DNA of 64,000 nucleotides from Arthrobacter sp. SDTb3-6 (GCF_013376095.1 NZ_JAAMFN010000004.1:62001-126000), one strand, 5' to 3'. Shown: positions 1 through 11,845, numbered from the stretch's first letter. The notes: a model not told the origin generated them from the sequence alone. A program made the numbers and translations.

Positions 1-31
1 AGCCGGGCCAAACTACGTGCGGAGAAAAGCT

Positions 32-211
32 ATGGGAATCGGAGACATGGCGAAGGATTTCTTGAACAGCAGTGAGGGCCAGAACATGGAGAACGACGCT
101 CTGAACTAGGCCAGCGAAGACGCCAACAACTTGACCGGAGGGCAGTTCCAGGACCAGATCAACCAGGGCCGCGACGCCTTGAGCGGCCAGCTGGGCCGCC
201 AGCAGTACTGA
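32..211 (+). pseudogene. Broken small MT0933-like antitoxin-family protein
   Basis: A 59-codon frame opens with ATG after a GGAGA ribosome site and runs to TGA at 209-211, but TAG at 107-109 (codon 26) interrupts it. The part after the stop, with NLTGGQFQDQINQGRDAL, resembles the TGGKY-x-DQV stretch of short helical proteins annotated as MT0933-like antitoxins in actinobacteria. Reading resumes in the same frame after the TAG, so one nonsense mutation would explain the damage. Family assignment is from memory of the motif and is tentative. A strong terminator hairpin follows at 298-339. Confidence 0.5.
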
Positions 212-297
212 CATGAGCCGCGTTCCCTGCGGAACCGGCAAAACGCTGACGTTTTGTCCGAACCGGACTTCAGAGCAAGGTTCTACAGCGGCTTGCT

Positions 298-339
298 TGA
301 CTGGCGGGACCCCGTGGACGCACGGGGTCCCGCCAGTCA
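298..339 (+). terminator. Strong hairpin terminator after the broken small gene
   Basis: Perfect 19-bp inverted repeat: arms 298-316 and 321-339 around a GACG tetraloop, followed by TTTG. The arms are GC-rich (GGCGGGACCCCGTG). It would terminate transcription leaving the small pseudogene. A minor hairpin lies just upstream (AAAACG/CGTTTT, 241-256). Confidence 0.7.
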
Positions 340-1117
340 TTTGCGGCACAGCCGGTTGACCGGCCTGGCTGTAATCCACCCATCCGCTTTCGGTTCCGGA
401 AAGATTCCCGGATTCGGGGGTGGATTCGTTTTGGTGCATCACCGCTGCTGGTCCCTTTCCGCAGCGGGGCGGCACTGTCCGCTCCCCGATTGTGGGGCGG
501 CCCGACGCCGGACGACGTGGACCGGGCGGTCGGGGAAATTCATGCTCAGAGGCCCAAGCCGGACGGAGCATCGTTGCTCCGGATGCAACCAGTCGCGCAT
601 GAGGGACGCCGTGCGATTGATGGTGCTCGAGTCCAGGAACAGCAACTACTATCCCAACGGGGACCGGGACGACAATCGTGTGTTAAGGAGGCTCACCGGC
701 CGCAACGCCATCGACCCCTCAACGCGGGTTCACCACTCCTCGCCGGGAAAGGAACCCGTCCCGTGGGCAGCGGATCTGTCCGTTAAAAGGAGCAACCCCC
801 ATCTGCCGCAGCCAAGTCCGGGGGTCCAACCGGTCATCGGCCATGTTTCCGATCGTAATCGGGCGGGGAACCAGTTGTTGCTTCAGGTTCGGGTTTAGTA
901 TTTGGATGTGGCGGAAAGCGAGCAGTTGGCGCGCATACGCGCCGTCGCGGCCCGCACCGGCCGGACGGTGGAACAGGAAATCGTGCTCGCGGTTGGCACA
1001 GGTGTCCCGAAACGGCTCATTGGCGCCGCCAACGCCTAGCCTCGACAGGCCACCGCCCCCGAACAGGGCAAGGACACCCAGGCACAAACAACTAGACCGC
1101 CACCAGGGCTGCTGACA
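340..1117. other. Decayed intergenic region without a recognisable intact gene
   Basis: No frame here gives a protein I recognise. A 46-codon stretch just after a TAG at 896-898, running to TAG at 1037-1039 (possible TTG start at 902), reads like a real helical peptide (VAARTGRTVEQEIVLAVG) but has no clear start or family. The region lies beside recombinase remnants and is probably eroded mobile or accessory DNA. Confidence 0.5.
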
Positions 1118-1393
1118 CTACTGGGGTCTGGGCGCCTCGCCGGCGCGTTTAATGGCATGGTAGGGGGTTGAACGGCTGGAAAGAAAAAGTTCGGCAATTT
1201 CACCTGTCGTGTATGTTCCCGCCGGGTGCACAGAAACCAAGTGTGCTTCCTATGCCTTCGAGAGCTTGGGCTGCTTTCCGTTCGATTTGCCCTTTGCAGT
1301 GGCGACAGCCATGCCTTCGCGGGTTCGTGCCCGGATCATGTCCGCCTCAAATTCTGCAACCACGGCAAGACCATTGAAGAGGAATCCAGCCAT
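1118..1393 (-). pseudogene. Serine recombinase (resolvase) remnant, copy A
   Basis: Read on the minus strand, the frame encodes the end of the resolvase catalytic domain and the following helix-turn-helix: residues like FLFNGLAVVAEFEADMIR, RTREGMAVATAKGK and KQPKLSKA, then, after an in-frame TAG at 1250-1252, EAHLVSVHPAGTYTTGEIAELF and the Hin-like DNA-binding helix. The frame finally stops at 1118-1120. The N-terminal half with the catalytic serine is missing, so the gene is dead. The TAG stands where relatives have Gln, consistent with a CAG to TAG transition. Copy B at 1430-1845 is a diverged relative in the opposite orientation. Confidence 0.75.
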
Positions 1394-1429
1394 GGTTTTG
1401 GGTGTGGCGTTTAGCCCCCGCGGTGTCGC

Positions 1430-1845
1430 CGGGGATGACTTTGACCGGCCATGATCTCGCCGCCAGTGCGGACAGGGCGCGGCCCGGACGTGGGCAAGCG
1501 CCGGCGGCCCGCCGGGCCGGGGCATCCTGGTCATGACCAAGCCTGGCTGCCTGGCCCGGTCGTTGCGCGATGCAGAGGGAATTGCCGACGAGCTCGTCCG
1601 CCGCGAGGCCAATCCCACCATCGGTGGCCCTTGCCCACGCCCCCACCGATCCCGTGCGCAGTCTGCTCTTCAATGTTCTTCCCATGACTGCAGAATTTAC
1701 GGCGGGGCTGATCCGGGATCGAACCCGAGAAGGCCTGGCCGTCGACACGGCAAAGGGCAAGCTTCGCGGAAAGCATCTCCAGCCATTAAAGGCACAGGAA
1801 TCAAACTTGGTTTCTGTGCAGCGGCCGGGAACGCATCCACGCTGA
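1430..1845 (+). pseudogene. Serine recombinase (resolvase) remnant, copy B
   Basis: Pieces of a Tn3-type resolvase occur in order but in shifting frames: an ADRARPG segment (about 1460-1490), then MTKPGCLARSLRDAEGIADE (from 1533), then APTDPVRSLLFNVLPMTAEF, RDRTREGLAVDTAKGKLRGK and AQESNLVSV up to about 1845. At least two frameshifts are needed to join them, and the catalytic N-terminus and most of the helix-turn-helix are gone. It is inverted relative to copy A. The last 100 nt still share blocks such as CTTGGTTTCTGTGCA with the reverse complement of copy A, so both derive from one element family. Confidence 0.7.
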
Positions 1846-2098
1846 CAGCGGCGCAGGGACCATGTACGCCAGCGGGCTCCCGCAGGCGGCTGCCCTGGAC
1901 GCGGTCACCCGGCAGGGCCGGCAGACTTACCTGCGCCGGCCGGACGGCATCTGCCTCGACCGGCTGACGCGTGACTGCGACGACGCCTAGGCCATCACCG
2001 CAGGGACGGATGGGTTCCCGGCCGAACCGGCCGGGCCGTACATCCGCCTCAACGACGCCGGTGCCAGGTCCGTCCGGCGGTGTCCGTGGTTTTTGCGG
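1846..2098. other. Short coding-like remnant, no intact gene
   Basis: ATG at 1862 opens a 42-codon frame ending in TAG at 1988-1990; the same frame continues sensibly beyond the stop (AITAGTDGFPAEPAGPYI). It could be the tail of a decayed gene from the same mobile region. I do not recognise the protein and see no good ribosome site. Confidence 0.35.
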
Positions 2099-2299
2099 TT
2101 ACAGGCTCCAGCCGGTGTGCGAGTGGGCGTCGTCGGACGCGCTGACGGTGAACTGGTTCGGGCCGCTCAGCGTTACCCGGACGTGCTCCCTCGGGGCGTT
2201 CGCCCGGGAGGAAACGTGGCTGATGGCCGATTCAAGTGTGTGCTCGATCGTGGAGTGGTCCCAGATCTTGAGGGTCATGGAGTGCGATTCAAAGCTCAT
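2099..2299 (-). CDS. Small conserved-looking hypothetical protein
   Basis: A 66-residue protein beginning MSFESHSMTLKIWDHSTIEH. The start at 2299 is supported by an AAAGGAAG ribosome site about 8 nt upstream; a second Met at codon 8 is possible. It is hydrophilic, has no membrane segment and no Cys, and contains a central APREHVRVTLSGPNQFTV strand-like stretch. It is transcribed away from ligA, so the roughly 220 bp between them holds divergent promoters. I do not recognise a family. Codon use is like that of the neighbouring real genes. Confidence 0.6.
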   Translation of the reverse strand: MSFESHSMTLKIWDHSTIEHTLESAISHVSSRANAPREHVRVTLSGPNQFTVSASDDAHSHTGWSL

Positions 2300-2432
2300 G
2301 CGCCGTTGCTTCCTTTGATTGTCTTCCTGCGGCCTCGTCGTTGTGGCAGCACCCTCCACGTTACGGGACGGCACGCCCCAGGCAGGCAGCGCTGTGATGG
2401 ACTCCACAGTGCCGGATGGTCCCGGGACGTAA

Positions 2433-5668
<3,236 letters not shown>

Positions 5669-5720
5669 CCCCGGCGGCCGGGCCTGTCGAGACCAGGAAT
5701 TCGGCAGGCTCAATCACCGG
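5669..5720 (+). repeat. Dispersed intergenic repeat element
   Basis: The 26 nt at 5669-5694 (core GCCTGTCGAGACC) match 24 of 26 bases at 11778-11803 inside gatA. The second part, TTCGGCAGGCTCAATCACCG at 5700-5719, looks like a diverged inverted partner (GGCAGGCTC versus GCCTGTC). I believe similar TCGACAGGCTC elements are common between genes in this bacterial family, but that is recollection. Confidence 0.55.
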
Positions 5721-5758
5721 ACCCACAGACTGAACCAACTGCAGAAAGGATGAACGGG

Positions 5759-6190
5759 ATGGAAACCGACGGGGTGGTGCTCTCGCGCGCGGTGGCCGAT
5801 GCCGGGCGCTCGCTGGCGTTTTATCGCAACGGCCTGGGCATGAAGGAGGCCAAGCTCATGTTCGGCATTGCGTGCCTCGAACTGCCGGGGCTGACCTTGT
5901 TCCTGGCCGGGCCGGACGACTTTGCCCGCAACACCGGGCTTACCGCCCGGGCCGGCGTGTCCGCAACAGCAGGTGGGCGCAGCGACGGCGTCCTCAGCTG
6001 CGCCATCCGGTCCACGGAAGAGGTTGACCGGCTGCTGAAGACGGCCCAGGCGGCAGGCGGGACGGCGTCGGAACCCCGCGTGATGGACCACGCCAGTGGG
6101 CGCAAGCAATACATCGGCACCGTCACGGATCCGGACGGATACGTGTGGCAGCTGGTGTGCAACATCAAGGACCCGGGGGAGGGGGCCTGA
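5759..6190 (+). CDS. VOC-family (glyoxalase/bleomycin-resistance fold) protein
   Basis: A 143-residue single-domain protein of the vicinal oxygen chelate fold. It begins VVLSRAVADAGRSLAFYRNG and ends GTVTDPDGYVWQLVCNI, the paired beta-alpha-beta modules typical of glyoxalase I, extradiol dioxygenase and resistance proteins. The metal ligands are not all evident, so the function is open: lyase, isomerase or binding protein. Of two in-frame ATGs, 5759 is preferred because the AGAAAGGA site at 5743-5750 is correctly spaced from it and would sit on top of the one at 5750. Confidence 0.8.
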   Translation: METDGVVLSRAVADAGRSLAFYRNGLGMKEAKLMFGIACLELPGLTLFLAGPDDFARNTGLTARAGVSATAGGRSDGVLSCAIRSTEEVDRLLKTAQAAGGTASEPRVMDHASGRKQYIGTVTDPDGYVWQLVCNIKDPGEGA

Positions 6191-6231
6191 GCGGCGCCTG
6201 GCCACGGCCGCCCGGTGGGGAGCGGCGGGAA

Positions 6232-7776
6232 TTACCCGAGCAACGGCCGGACGGATGCGTACCCGTCCTCGACCACCGACGAGGGCGTGTCAAACACCTT
6301 GGTCCGGCGCCCGGCGTCGTATGCGGCCCAGCCGGGATCGCCGGAGATCACGAAGGACACGGCGGCCGCATGGGCCTCGTCGGCCAAGGCCTGCGGGGGA
6401 GTCCTGCCGGCCAGGGCATCGATCCGCTCCGCGTCGAGGCAGTCGAAGAAGAACGGTACGTCCAGGCAGTGCACCGCCCGCCCGAACGCCGGCGAGCGCC
6501 ACGAAAAGCGGTACAGCCAGGTCCGGGCCGGGGCAACGGTCTCCCCTGAACCGGCCCCGGTCCGTGCCTCCGCGACCGCCAGCGCGGTGCTGCGGAAGAC
6601 TGCGTCGCTGATGTACCGGCCGAGCACTGCGGTGGAACCGAGCCGGGCCACGTCCGTGTTGGCGGACAGGTAGTCGCTGCGCCGTCCCCGGGCCAGTCCG
6701 GCCTGGCCCAGCAGCAGCCGGGACGGGACAAAGCGCAGCTTGGACTGCATGCCCGCCACGGCCATGGCAAATTCGTCGTCGGCGGTGCCCAGCAGCAGTG
6801 GCTTGTCCGCCCCCGTGCCTGCACGCAGGGAGTCGGGCGCGGGCGCGGTGATGAGGCCGCCGTCGACCATGGGGCCCAGCGACAGGCCGCCGTCGATCAC
6901 GCGCCGCAGCATGGAAAACTTTCCGCCGCCGGTTTCCAGGGCCTTGGGCTGGAGTTCCAGGAGGCGTTCCTCCGGCACCGAGGCGAACCCCTCCAGGGTC
7001 GGTTCAACGCCGGCCAGTTCGGCCAGCCGCCCGGCGAGCGCCTGCGCCTTGTCCCGGGGCACGTCGCCGAGCGCCCCGGACAGGCAACAGGCCTGGGCGA
7101 AAAGCGGCTGTGCCTTGGGCATGCCCAGGAGCGTGAGGACCGCGCCGCCGCCGGCCGACTGCCCGGCGAGGGTCACCCGGCCCGGATCGCCGCCAAAGGA
7201 GGCGATGTTGTGCTGCACCCATTCCAGGGCCAGCAGCCAGTCCAGCACGGCCCGGTTGTCCGGGGCGCCCTCCACCAGGCCGAATCCGTCGAAGCCGAGC
7301 CGGTAGGACACATTGACGGTGACCACGCCGTCGCGGTTGAACGCGGCGCCGTCATACCAGGGGCTGGCGGGGGAGCCGGCCGTGAAGCCGCCGCCGTGGA
7401 GGTACACCATGACCGGCAGGGCCGCGGCCACGCCCGGCGCGGGGGTGAAGACGTCCAGGTTCAGCGTGGATTCCCCCGGAACGGACGGTTCCGGGATGAG
7501 CGTGGGTTCCGGCGGCCCCGGGCGCTGCGGCGTGGGACCGTGTTCGACGGCGTCGCGCACCCGGTCCCAGGGGGCGTGCGGCACCGGTGCGGCGAAGCGC
7601 AGGCTGCCCACGGGGGCTTTGGCGAAGGGGATGCCCAGGAACGCCGCGGACTGGCTGAACGCGCCCTGCCCGTGCGCTGTTTCCGGGCAGGGCCGCCACA
7701 CGCCGCGCACCAACCCGGCGGTGGTGTTCGCAACGGGCGGCGTGCTGGGGTCAATCAGTGCATGCTGGGCGGCCAT
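6232..7776 (-). CDS. Carboxylesterase type B family hydrolase
   Basis: A 514-residue alpha/beta hydrolase of the carboxylesterase/para-nitrobenzyl-esterase family. Seen: GIPFAKAPVGSLRF near the N-terminus, YLHGGGFTAGS (oxyanion hole HGGG) and the nucleophile elbow GQSAGGGAVLTLL with Ser207. Length matches the family. There is no obvious signal peptide, so it is probably cytoplasmic and hydrolyses ester substrates of unknown identity. The ATG is preceded by TAGCAT at 6 nt, consistent with a leaderless message. It is divergent from the CoA-transferase gene. Confidence 0.92.
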   Translation of the reverse strand: MAAQHALIDPSTPPVANTTAGLVRGVWRPCPETAHGQGAFSQSAAFLGIPFAKAPVGSLRFAAPVPHAPWDRVRDAVEHGPTPQRPGPPEPTLIPEPSVPGESTLNLDVFTPAPGVAAALPVMVYLHGGGFTAGSPASPWYDGAAFNRDGVVTVNVSYRLGFDGFGLVEGAPDNRAVLDWLLALEWVQHNIASFGGDPGRVTLAGQSAGGGAVLTLLGMPKAQPLFAQACCLSGALGDVPRDKAQALAGRLAELAGVEPTLEGFASVPEERLLELQPKALETGGGKFSMLRRVIDGGLSLGPMVDGGLITAPAPDSLRAGTGADKPLLLGTADDEFAMAVAGMQSKLRFVPSRLLLGQAGLARGRRSDYLSANTDVARLGSTAVLGRYISDAVFRSTALAVAEARTGAGSGETVAPARTWLYRFSWRSPAFGRAVHCLDVPFFFDCLDAERIDALAGRTPPQALADEAHAAAVSFVISGDPGWAAYDAGRRTKVFDTPSSVVEDGYASVRPLLG

Positions 7777-7782
7777 GCCTCC

Positions 7783-7788
7783 ATGCTA
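7783..7788 (-). promoter_or_regulatory. Putative -10 of the leaderless carboxylesterase gene
   Basis: On the minus strand, TAGCAT then GGAGGC then ATG (7776). The GGAGG in the 6-nt gap is too close to the start to act as a ribosome site, whereas the hexamer fits a -10 box placing transcription at the start codon. Confidence 0.4.
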
Positions 7789-7866
7789 CGGAACGTGGAC
7801 GCCCCGTGCCCGCGCCCGGCGCCCGCGCCCCGTGCCCGGGCCCGGCGCGGGACCGGCACGCGGGAG

Positions 7867-7872
7867 TAACCT
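7867..7872 (+). promoter_or_regulatory. Putative -10 of the leaderless CoA-transferase gene
   Basis: TAACCT, then 6 nt (GATGGC), then ATG at 7879. No Shine-Dalgarno sequence precedes the start. Confidence 0.4.
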
Positions 7873-7878
7873 GATGGC

Positions 7879-9294
7879 ATGAACCTTAGGGTCGACGGTG
7901 CGAACTTCGCCGCCCCGGACCAGGTGGGGCTGACGGGGGACGGGGCGTTGCCGTCCGCGTTCGATGTCACCGGGCTGGCGGTGGCCGCCATGGCGGCCGC
8001 CGGAACGGCCGTGGCGGCGCTGTCGGGCCGGCTCGGCCGTGCCGCCCCGCAGGTGTCCGTCGACCGGGCCCTGGCATCGGCCTGGTTCGGGCTGTCCTTC
8101 ACGCCCACGGGATGGGAACTGCCGCCCGTGTGGGACGCGATCGCCGGCATCTACCCCTGCGCCGACGGCTGGATCCGCCTCCACACCAACGCCCCGCACC
8201 ACCGTGCCGTCGCGCTCGCCGTCCTGGGCCTGTCCGCCGGTGCAACACGCGAAACCGTGGCGCCGGCCGTGGCGCCCCTGACCGGGGACGAGCTGGAAGC
8301 GGCCATCGTTGCCGCGGACGGATGCGCCGCCGTCATGCGCACCCGCGACGGGTGGCTCGCCCACCCCCAAGGCGCCGCCGTCGCCGCCGAGCCGCTGGTG
8401 CACTGGGGCCAGGAGCGCCGAGTCCCGCCCTTTGGCAGGCACGACGCCGGCACCCGCCGCCGCGGTCCCGCCACCACTGCTCCCACCACTGCGCCGCGCA
8501 CCATGGAGCCCACCGCCGCCCGCCCGCTCGCCGGGGTGCGTGTCCTGGACCTGACCCGGGTCATCGCCGGCCCGGTTGCCACCCGGTTCCTGGCGCTGTA
8601 CGGAGCCGAGGTGCTGCGGATCGACCCGCCGGACTGGAATGAACCCGGCCTGGAACCGGAGATGACGCTGGGCAAGCACTGTGCCCGGCTCGACATCAAG
8701 ACGCCGGACGGGCTGGCGCGCCTGGAGGAACTGCTTGCCGGCGCCGACATCTTCATCCACGGCTACCGGCCCGACGCCCTGGACCGGCTGGGCCTCTCCG
8801 ACGCCACACTGGCCGAACGCCACCCGGCACTGGTCAACGTGGCCCTCGACGCCTACGGCTGGTCCGGCCCGTGGGCGCAGCGGCGCGGCTTTGACTCCCT
8901 GGTGCAGATGAGCTGCGGGATCACGCACGCCGGCATGGAACACTTTGGCCGCGGAGGACCGTTCCCGCTGCCCGTCCAGGCGCTCGACCACGCCACCGGC
9001 TACCTCACGGCCGCCGCGGCCATCGACGCGTGGCGCCAGCGGCTGGACGGCACGGTGCGCACTGCACGGCTGTCGCTGGCCCGGACCGCCGTGGAACTGA
9101 TGCGCACCGGACCAAGCCGGGTGTCCGGCGAACTGCCGGCGCCGGAAACGCTAGTGGCCGGGCCGGAGGTGACGGCCTGGGGTCCCGGACGGCGGCTGGC
9201 GTCGGCCGTGGAGGTGGACGGCGTCCCGGCCTGGACCGCCGTGGAACCCCGCGGCTACGGGTCCGCCAGGGCTGCCTGGCCCGCCGGCGGCTGA
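7879..9294 (+). CDS. CoA-transferase family III (CaiB/BaiF) protein
   Basis: A 471-residue protein of the formyl-CoA/carnitine CoA-transferase family, which moves CoA between organic acids through a catalytic Asp. It appears built of two related parts. The first 200 residues look like an internal or C-terminal CaiB segment (PVWDAIAGIYPCADGWIRLH). After a Thr/Pro linker (TTAPTTAPRT) a standard N-terminal domain begins: GVRVLDLTRVIAGPVATRFL, LYGAEVLRIDPP, then the Rossmann-like HGYRPDALDRLGLS. Acyl substrate is unknown and no pathway gene is adjacent. Confidence 0.85.
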   Translation: MNLRVDGANFAAPDQVGLTGDGALPSAFDVTGLAVAAMAAAGTAVAALSGRLGRAAPQVSVDRALASAWFGLSFTPTGWELPPVWDAIAGIYPCADGWIRLHTNAPHHRAVALAVLGLSAGATRETVAPAVAPLTGDELEAAIVAADGCAAVMRTRDGWLAHPQGAAVAAEPLVHWGQERRVPPFGRHDAGTRRRGPATTAPTTAPRTMEPTAARPLAGVRVLDLTRVIAGPVATRFLALYGAEVLRIDPPDWNEPGLEPEMTLGKHCARLDIKTPDGLARLEELLAGADIFIHGYRPDALDRLGLSDATLAERHPALVNVALDAYGWSGPWAQRRGFDSLVQMSCGITHAGMEHFGRGGPFPLPVQALDHATGYLTAAAAIDAWRQRLDGTVRTARLSLARTAVELMRTGPSRVSGELPAPETLVAGPEVTAWGPGRRLASAVEVDGVPAWTAVEPRGYGSARAAWPAGG

Positions 9295-9387
9295 GCCCGG
9301 CCCGCCGCATTTCCCGCGCGGCACCCGCATAGGGGAAACTGGGGAAGGCGGGCACCGCCGTCGTACCCCACCAGGAGAACCCCACGC

Positions 9388-9885
9388 ATGAACCTCACCG
9401 TCCGCCCCGCAACATCCGATGACTTTGGCGCCGTCGCCCGGATCACGGCCGATGCCTACCTGGGGGCCGGCTACTTTGACAGCGCCGAGTACCCGTACAT
9501 GCAAAAGATCATGCGGGTGGCGGAGCGGGCGGCCGTGGCCCCGGTGATCGTGGCAGAACGCGACGGGGTGGTGGTGGGCTCCGCGACGCTGGCCGTGCAC
9601 GGGGACGAATGGGCGGACATTGCGCGGCCCGACGAGCTCGAATTCCGGCTGCTCGTGGTGGACCCGAAGGTCCAGCGCAGCGGGGCCGGGGCCGCCATGG
9701 TGCGGTACATCCTGGACCGGGCCCGCGCCGCGGACGGCATCCGGGCCGTGAGCCTCACCACGGGCGACGACTGGCACGGCGCCCACGCCCTCTACCGCAA
9801 GCTGGGGTTCGTCCGCGCGCCGGAGCGCGACTGGCCCATCCCGGAGAACGGCAAGATGCTGCGCGTCTACCGCCAGGAAGTGTAG
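9388..9885 (+). CDS. GNAT family N-acetyltransferase
   Basis: A 165-residue single-domain acetyltransferase. The N-terminus LTVRPATSDDFGAVARIT starts the fold, and the acetyl-CoA pyrophosphate loop is seen as VDPKVQRSGAGAAMVRYIL (R-S-G-A-G-A). The C-terminal HALYRKLGFVRAPERD is the usual tyrosine-containing strand and helix. The start is supported by AGGAG upstream. Substrate unknown. It lies upstream of gatC on the same strand with about 75 bp between, so it is probably separate from gatCAB. Confidence 0.9.
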   Translation: MNLTVRPATSDDFGAVARITADAYLGAGYFDSAEYPYMQKIMRVAERAAVAPVIVAERDGVVVGSATLAVHGDEWADIARPDELEFRLLVVDPKVQRSGAGAAMVRYILDRARAADGIRAVSLTTGDDWHGAHALYRKLGFVRAPERDWPIPENGKMLRVYRQEV

Positions 9886-9916
9886 ACGGCACGGAATTAT
9901 CCCCCGCCGCGGGAGA

Positions 9917-9922
9917 CTAAGC
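9917..9922 (+). promoter_or_regulatory. Candidate -10 element for the gatCAB operon
   Basis: TAAGCT at 9917-9922 lies about 40 nt before the gatC start and is followed by GGTGGGGACAACTTTTTTC, a T-rich stretch unusual in this GC-rich sequence, and then by the GGGGAGA ribosome site. No clear -35 is seen. Confidence 0.35.
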
Positions 9923-9961
9923 TGGTGGGGACAACTTTTTTCTTTTTTGCAGGGGAGATCC

Positions 9962-10258
9962 ATGGCTGCGATCAACCGTGGGCAGGTGGCGCATCTGGCG
10001 CAACTGGCCCACATCGAGATGAGCGACGACGAACTGGACCGCATGGCCAAGGAACTGGCCGTGATTGTGGATTCCGTCAAAAGCGTCAGCGAGGCTGCCG
10101 GGGCCGACGTCCCGGCCACATCCCACCCGATCCCGCTGACCAACGTCATGCGCGAGGACGTGGTGGGCCATGTGCTCACCGCCGAGGAGGCACTGTCCGG
10201 TGCCCCGGATTCCGCGGACGGCCGCTTCAAGGTGCCCGCCATTTTGGAGGAGAGCTAA
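9962..10258 (+). CDS. gatC: Asp/Glu-tRNA amidotransferase subunit C
   Basis: Small subunit (98 residues) of the GatCAB amidotransferase that converts misacylated Glu-tRNA(Gln) and Asp-tRNA(Asn) to the correct amides. Typical GatC features: VAHLAQLAHIEMSDDELDRM at the N-terminus and the conserved LRxD-like end replaced by REDVVGH...LSGAPDSADGRFKVPAIL. ATG 9962 follows GGGGAGA at a good distance, making the upstream TTG at 9947 unlikely. It is first in gatC-gatA-gatB, with 3 nt to gatA. Confidence 0.95.
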   Translation: MAAINRGQVAHLAQLAHIEMSDDELDRMAKELAVIVDSVKSVSEAAGADVPATSHPIPLTNVMREDVVGHVLTAEEALSGAPDSADGRFKVPAILEES

Positions 10259-10261
10259 GCC

Positions 10262-11845
10262 ATGACTGTCCATGAACTGATCCGCTCCAGCGCCGCCGAC
10301 ATGGCCGCCAAGCTGGCCGCCGGCGACATCACCTCCGTCGAACTGGTCCAGGCACACCTGGACCGCATTGCCGCCGTGGACGGCGGCGAGCGCGGCGTCA
10401 ACGCGTTCCTGCACGTCAACGCCGAAGAGGCCCTCGCCGTTGCGGCCGACGTCGACGCCCGCCGCGCCGCCGGGGAGGAGCTCCACGAGCTCGCCGGCGT
10501 CCCGATCGCCGTCAAGGACCTCATCGTCACTAAGGGCCAGCCCACCACGGCCGGCTCGAAGATCCTCGAAGGCTGGATGAGCCCGTACGACGCCACCGTC
10601 GTGAAGAAGCTGCGCGCCGCCCGCATGCCCATCCTCGGCAAGACGAACCTTGACGAATTCGCCATGGGCTCCTCCACCGAGCACTCCGCCTACGGCCCCA
10701 CCCGCAACCCGTGGGACCTGGACCGGATCCCCGGCGGTTCCGGCGGCGGGTCCGCGGCTGCCGTTGCTGCCTTTGAGGCCCCGCTGGCCCTGGGCACCGA
10801 CACCGGCGGGTCCATCCGCCAGCCCGGCGCCGTCACCGGCACCGTGGGAGTCAAGCCCACCTACGGTGCGGTCTCCCGCTACGGCGCCATTGCCATGGCG
10901 TCCTCGCTGGACCAGATCGGCCCGGTCTCCCGCACCGTCCTGGACTCGGCCCTGCTGCAGGAGGTCATCGGCGGGCACGACCCCCAGGACTCCACCTCGC
11001 TGACCGATCCCTCCACCGGCCTGGCCGACGCCGCCCGCCTGGGCAACGTTGCCGGCATGAAGATCGGCATCATCAAGGAACTGCACGGCGAGGGCTACCA
11101 GGCCGGCGTCGAAAACCGCTTCAACGAGTCGCTGGAGCTGCTGCGCGGCGCCGGCGCCGAAATCGTTGAGGTCTCCTGCCCCAACTTTGGCTACGCACTG
11201 GGCGCCTACTACCTGATCATGCCGAGTGAGGCCTCCTCCAACCTGGCCAAGTTCGACGGCGTGCGCTTCGGCATGCGCGCCCTGCCGGCCGAGGGCCCGC
11301 TCACCATTGAACGCGTCATGGCCGCCACCCGTGCGGCCGGCTTCGGCGACGAGGTCAAGCGCCGCATCATCCTGGGCACCTACGCCCTTTCGGCCGGCTA
11401 CTACGACGCCTACTACGGCTCCGCCCAGAAGGTCCGAACCCTGATCCAGCGCGACTTTGCCGCCGCGTTTGAACAGGTCGACGTGCTGATTTCCCCGACA
11501 GCGCCCACCACGGCGTTCAAGCTGGGCGAGAAGCTCAACGACCCCCTGGCCATGTACCTCAACGATGTCGCCACCATCCCGGCCAACATGGCCGGCGTGC
11601 CCGGGCTGACCCTGCCCGGCGGCCTGGCGGACGAGGACGGCCTGCCCGTGGGCATCCAGCTGCTGGCCCCGGCCCGCGAGGACGCCCGCCTGTACCGCGT
11701 GGGCGCCGTGCTTGAATCCCTGCTCGAGGCACAGTGGGGCGGCCCGATCCTGGACCGCGCCCCCTCGCTGGCCGAGACCCCGGCGGTCGAGCCTGTCGAG
11801 ACCCAAGGGACCGCCGCAACCGCCGCAGCCAAGGAGGCCAACTAA
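10262..11845 (+). CDS. gatA: Asp/Glu-tRNA amidotransferase subunit A
   Basis: Amidase-signature subunit (527 residues) that releases ammonia from glutamine. The Ser-cisSer-Lys triad is in place: Lys85 in AVKDLIV, Ser160 in the GSGGGS loop and Ser184 in [14 protein letters not shown], with the family spacing (+75, +99). The ribosome site is GGAGGAGAG. The last 25 residues form an Ala/Thr-rich tail ([19 protein letters not shown]) whose DNA at 11778-11803 matches the intergenic repeat at 5669-5694, so the tail appears to be partly derived from that element. The stop overlaps gatB as TAATG. Confidence 0.97.
   Translation: MTVHELIRSSAADMAAKLAAGDITSVELVQAHLDRIAAVDGGERGVNAFLHVNAEEALAVAADVDARRAAGEELHELAGVPIAVKDLIVTKGQPTTAGSKILEGWMSPYDATVVKKLRAARMPILGKTNLDEFAMGSSTEHSAYGPTRNPWDLDRIPGGSGGGSAAAVAAFEAPLALGTDTGGSIRQPGAVTGTVGVKPTYGAVSRYGAIAMASSLDQIGPVSRTVLDSALLQEVIGGHDPQDSTSLTDPSTGLADAARLGNVAGMKIGIIKELHGEGYQAGVENRFNESLELLRGAGAEIVEVSCPNFGYALGAYYLIMPSEASSNLAKFDGVRFGMRALPAEGPLTIERVMAATRAAGFGDEVKRRIILGTYALSAGYYDAYYGSAQKVRTLIQRDFAAAFEQVDVLISPTAPTTAFKLGEKLNDPLAMYLNDVATIPANMAGVPGLTLPGGLADEDGLPVGIQLLAPAREDARLYRVGAVLESLLEAQWGGPILDRAPSLAETPAVEPVETQGTAATAAAKEAN
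11778..11803 (+). repeat. Dispersed 26-nt element inside the gatA 3' end
   Basis: Matches 24 of 26 bases of 5669-5694, including the unbroken core GCCTGTCGAGACC. Here it is translated as part of the PAVEPVET tail of GatA, beyond the conserved amidase fold. Confidence 0.6.

Noticed and set aside
107-109. Programmed stop-codon readthrough
   Set aside because: The host region is full of frameshifted remnants and truncated recombinases, so decay is simpler than recoding.
254-898. 214-codon open frame in the decayed region
   Set aside because: It crosses the strong terminator hairpin at 298-339, has mixed composition and no family or ribosome site.
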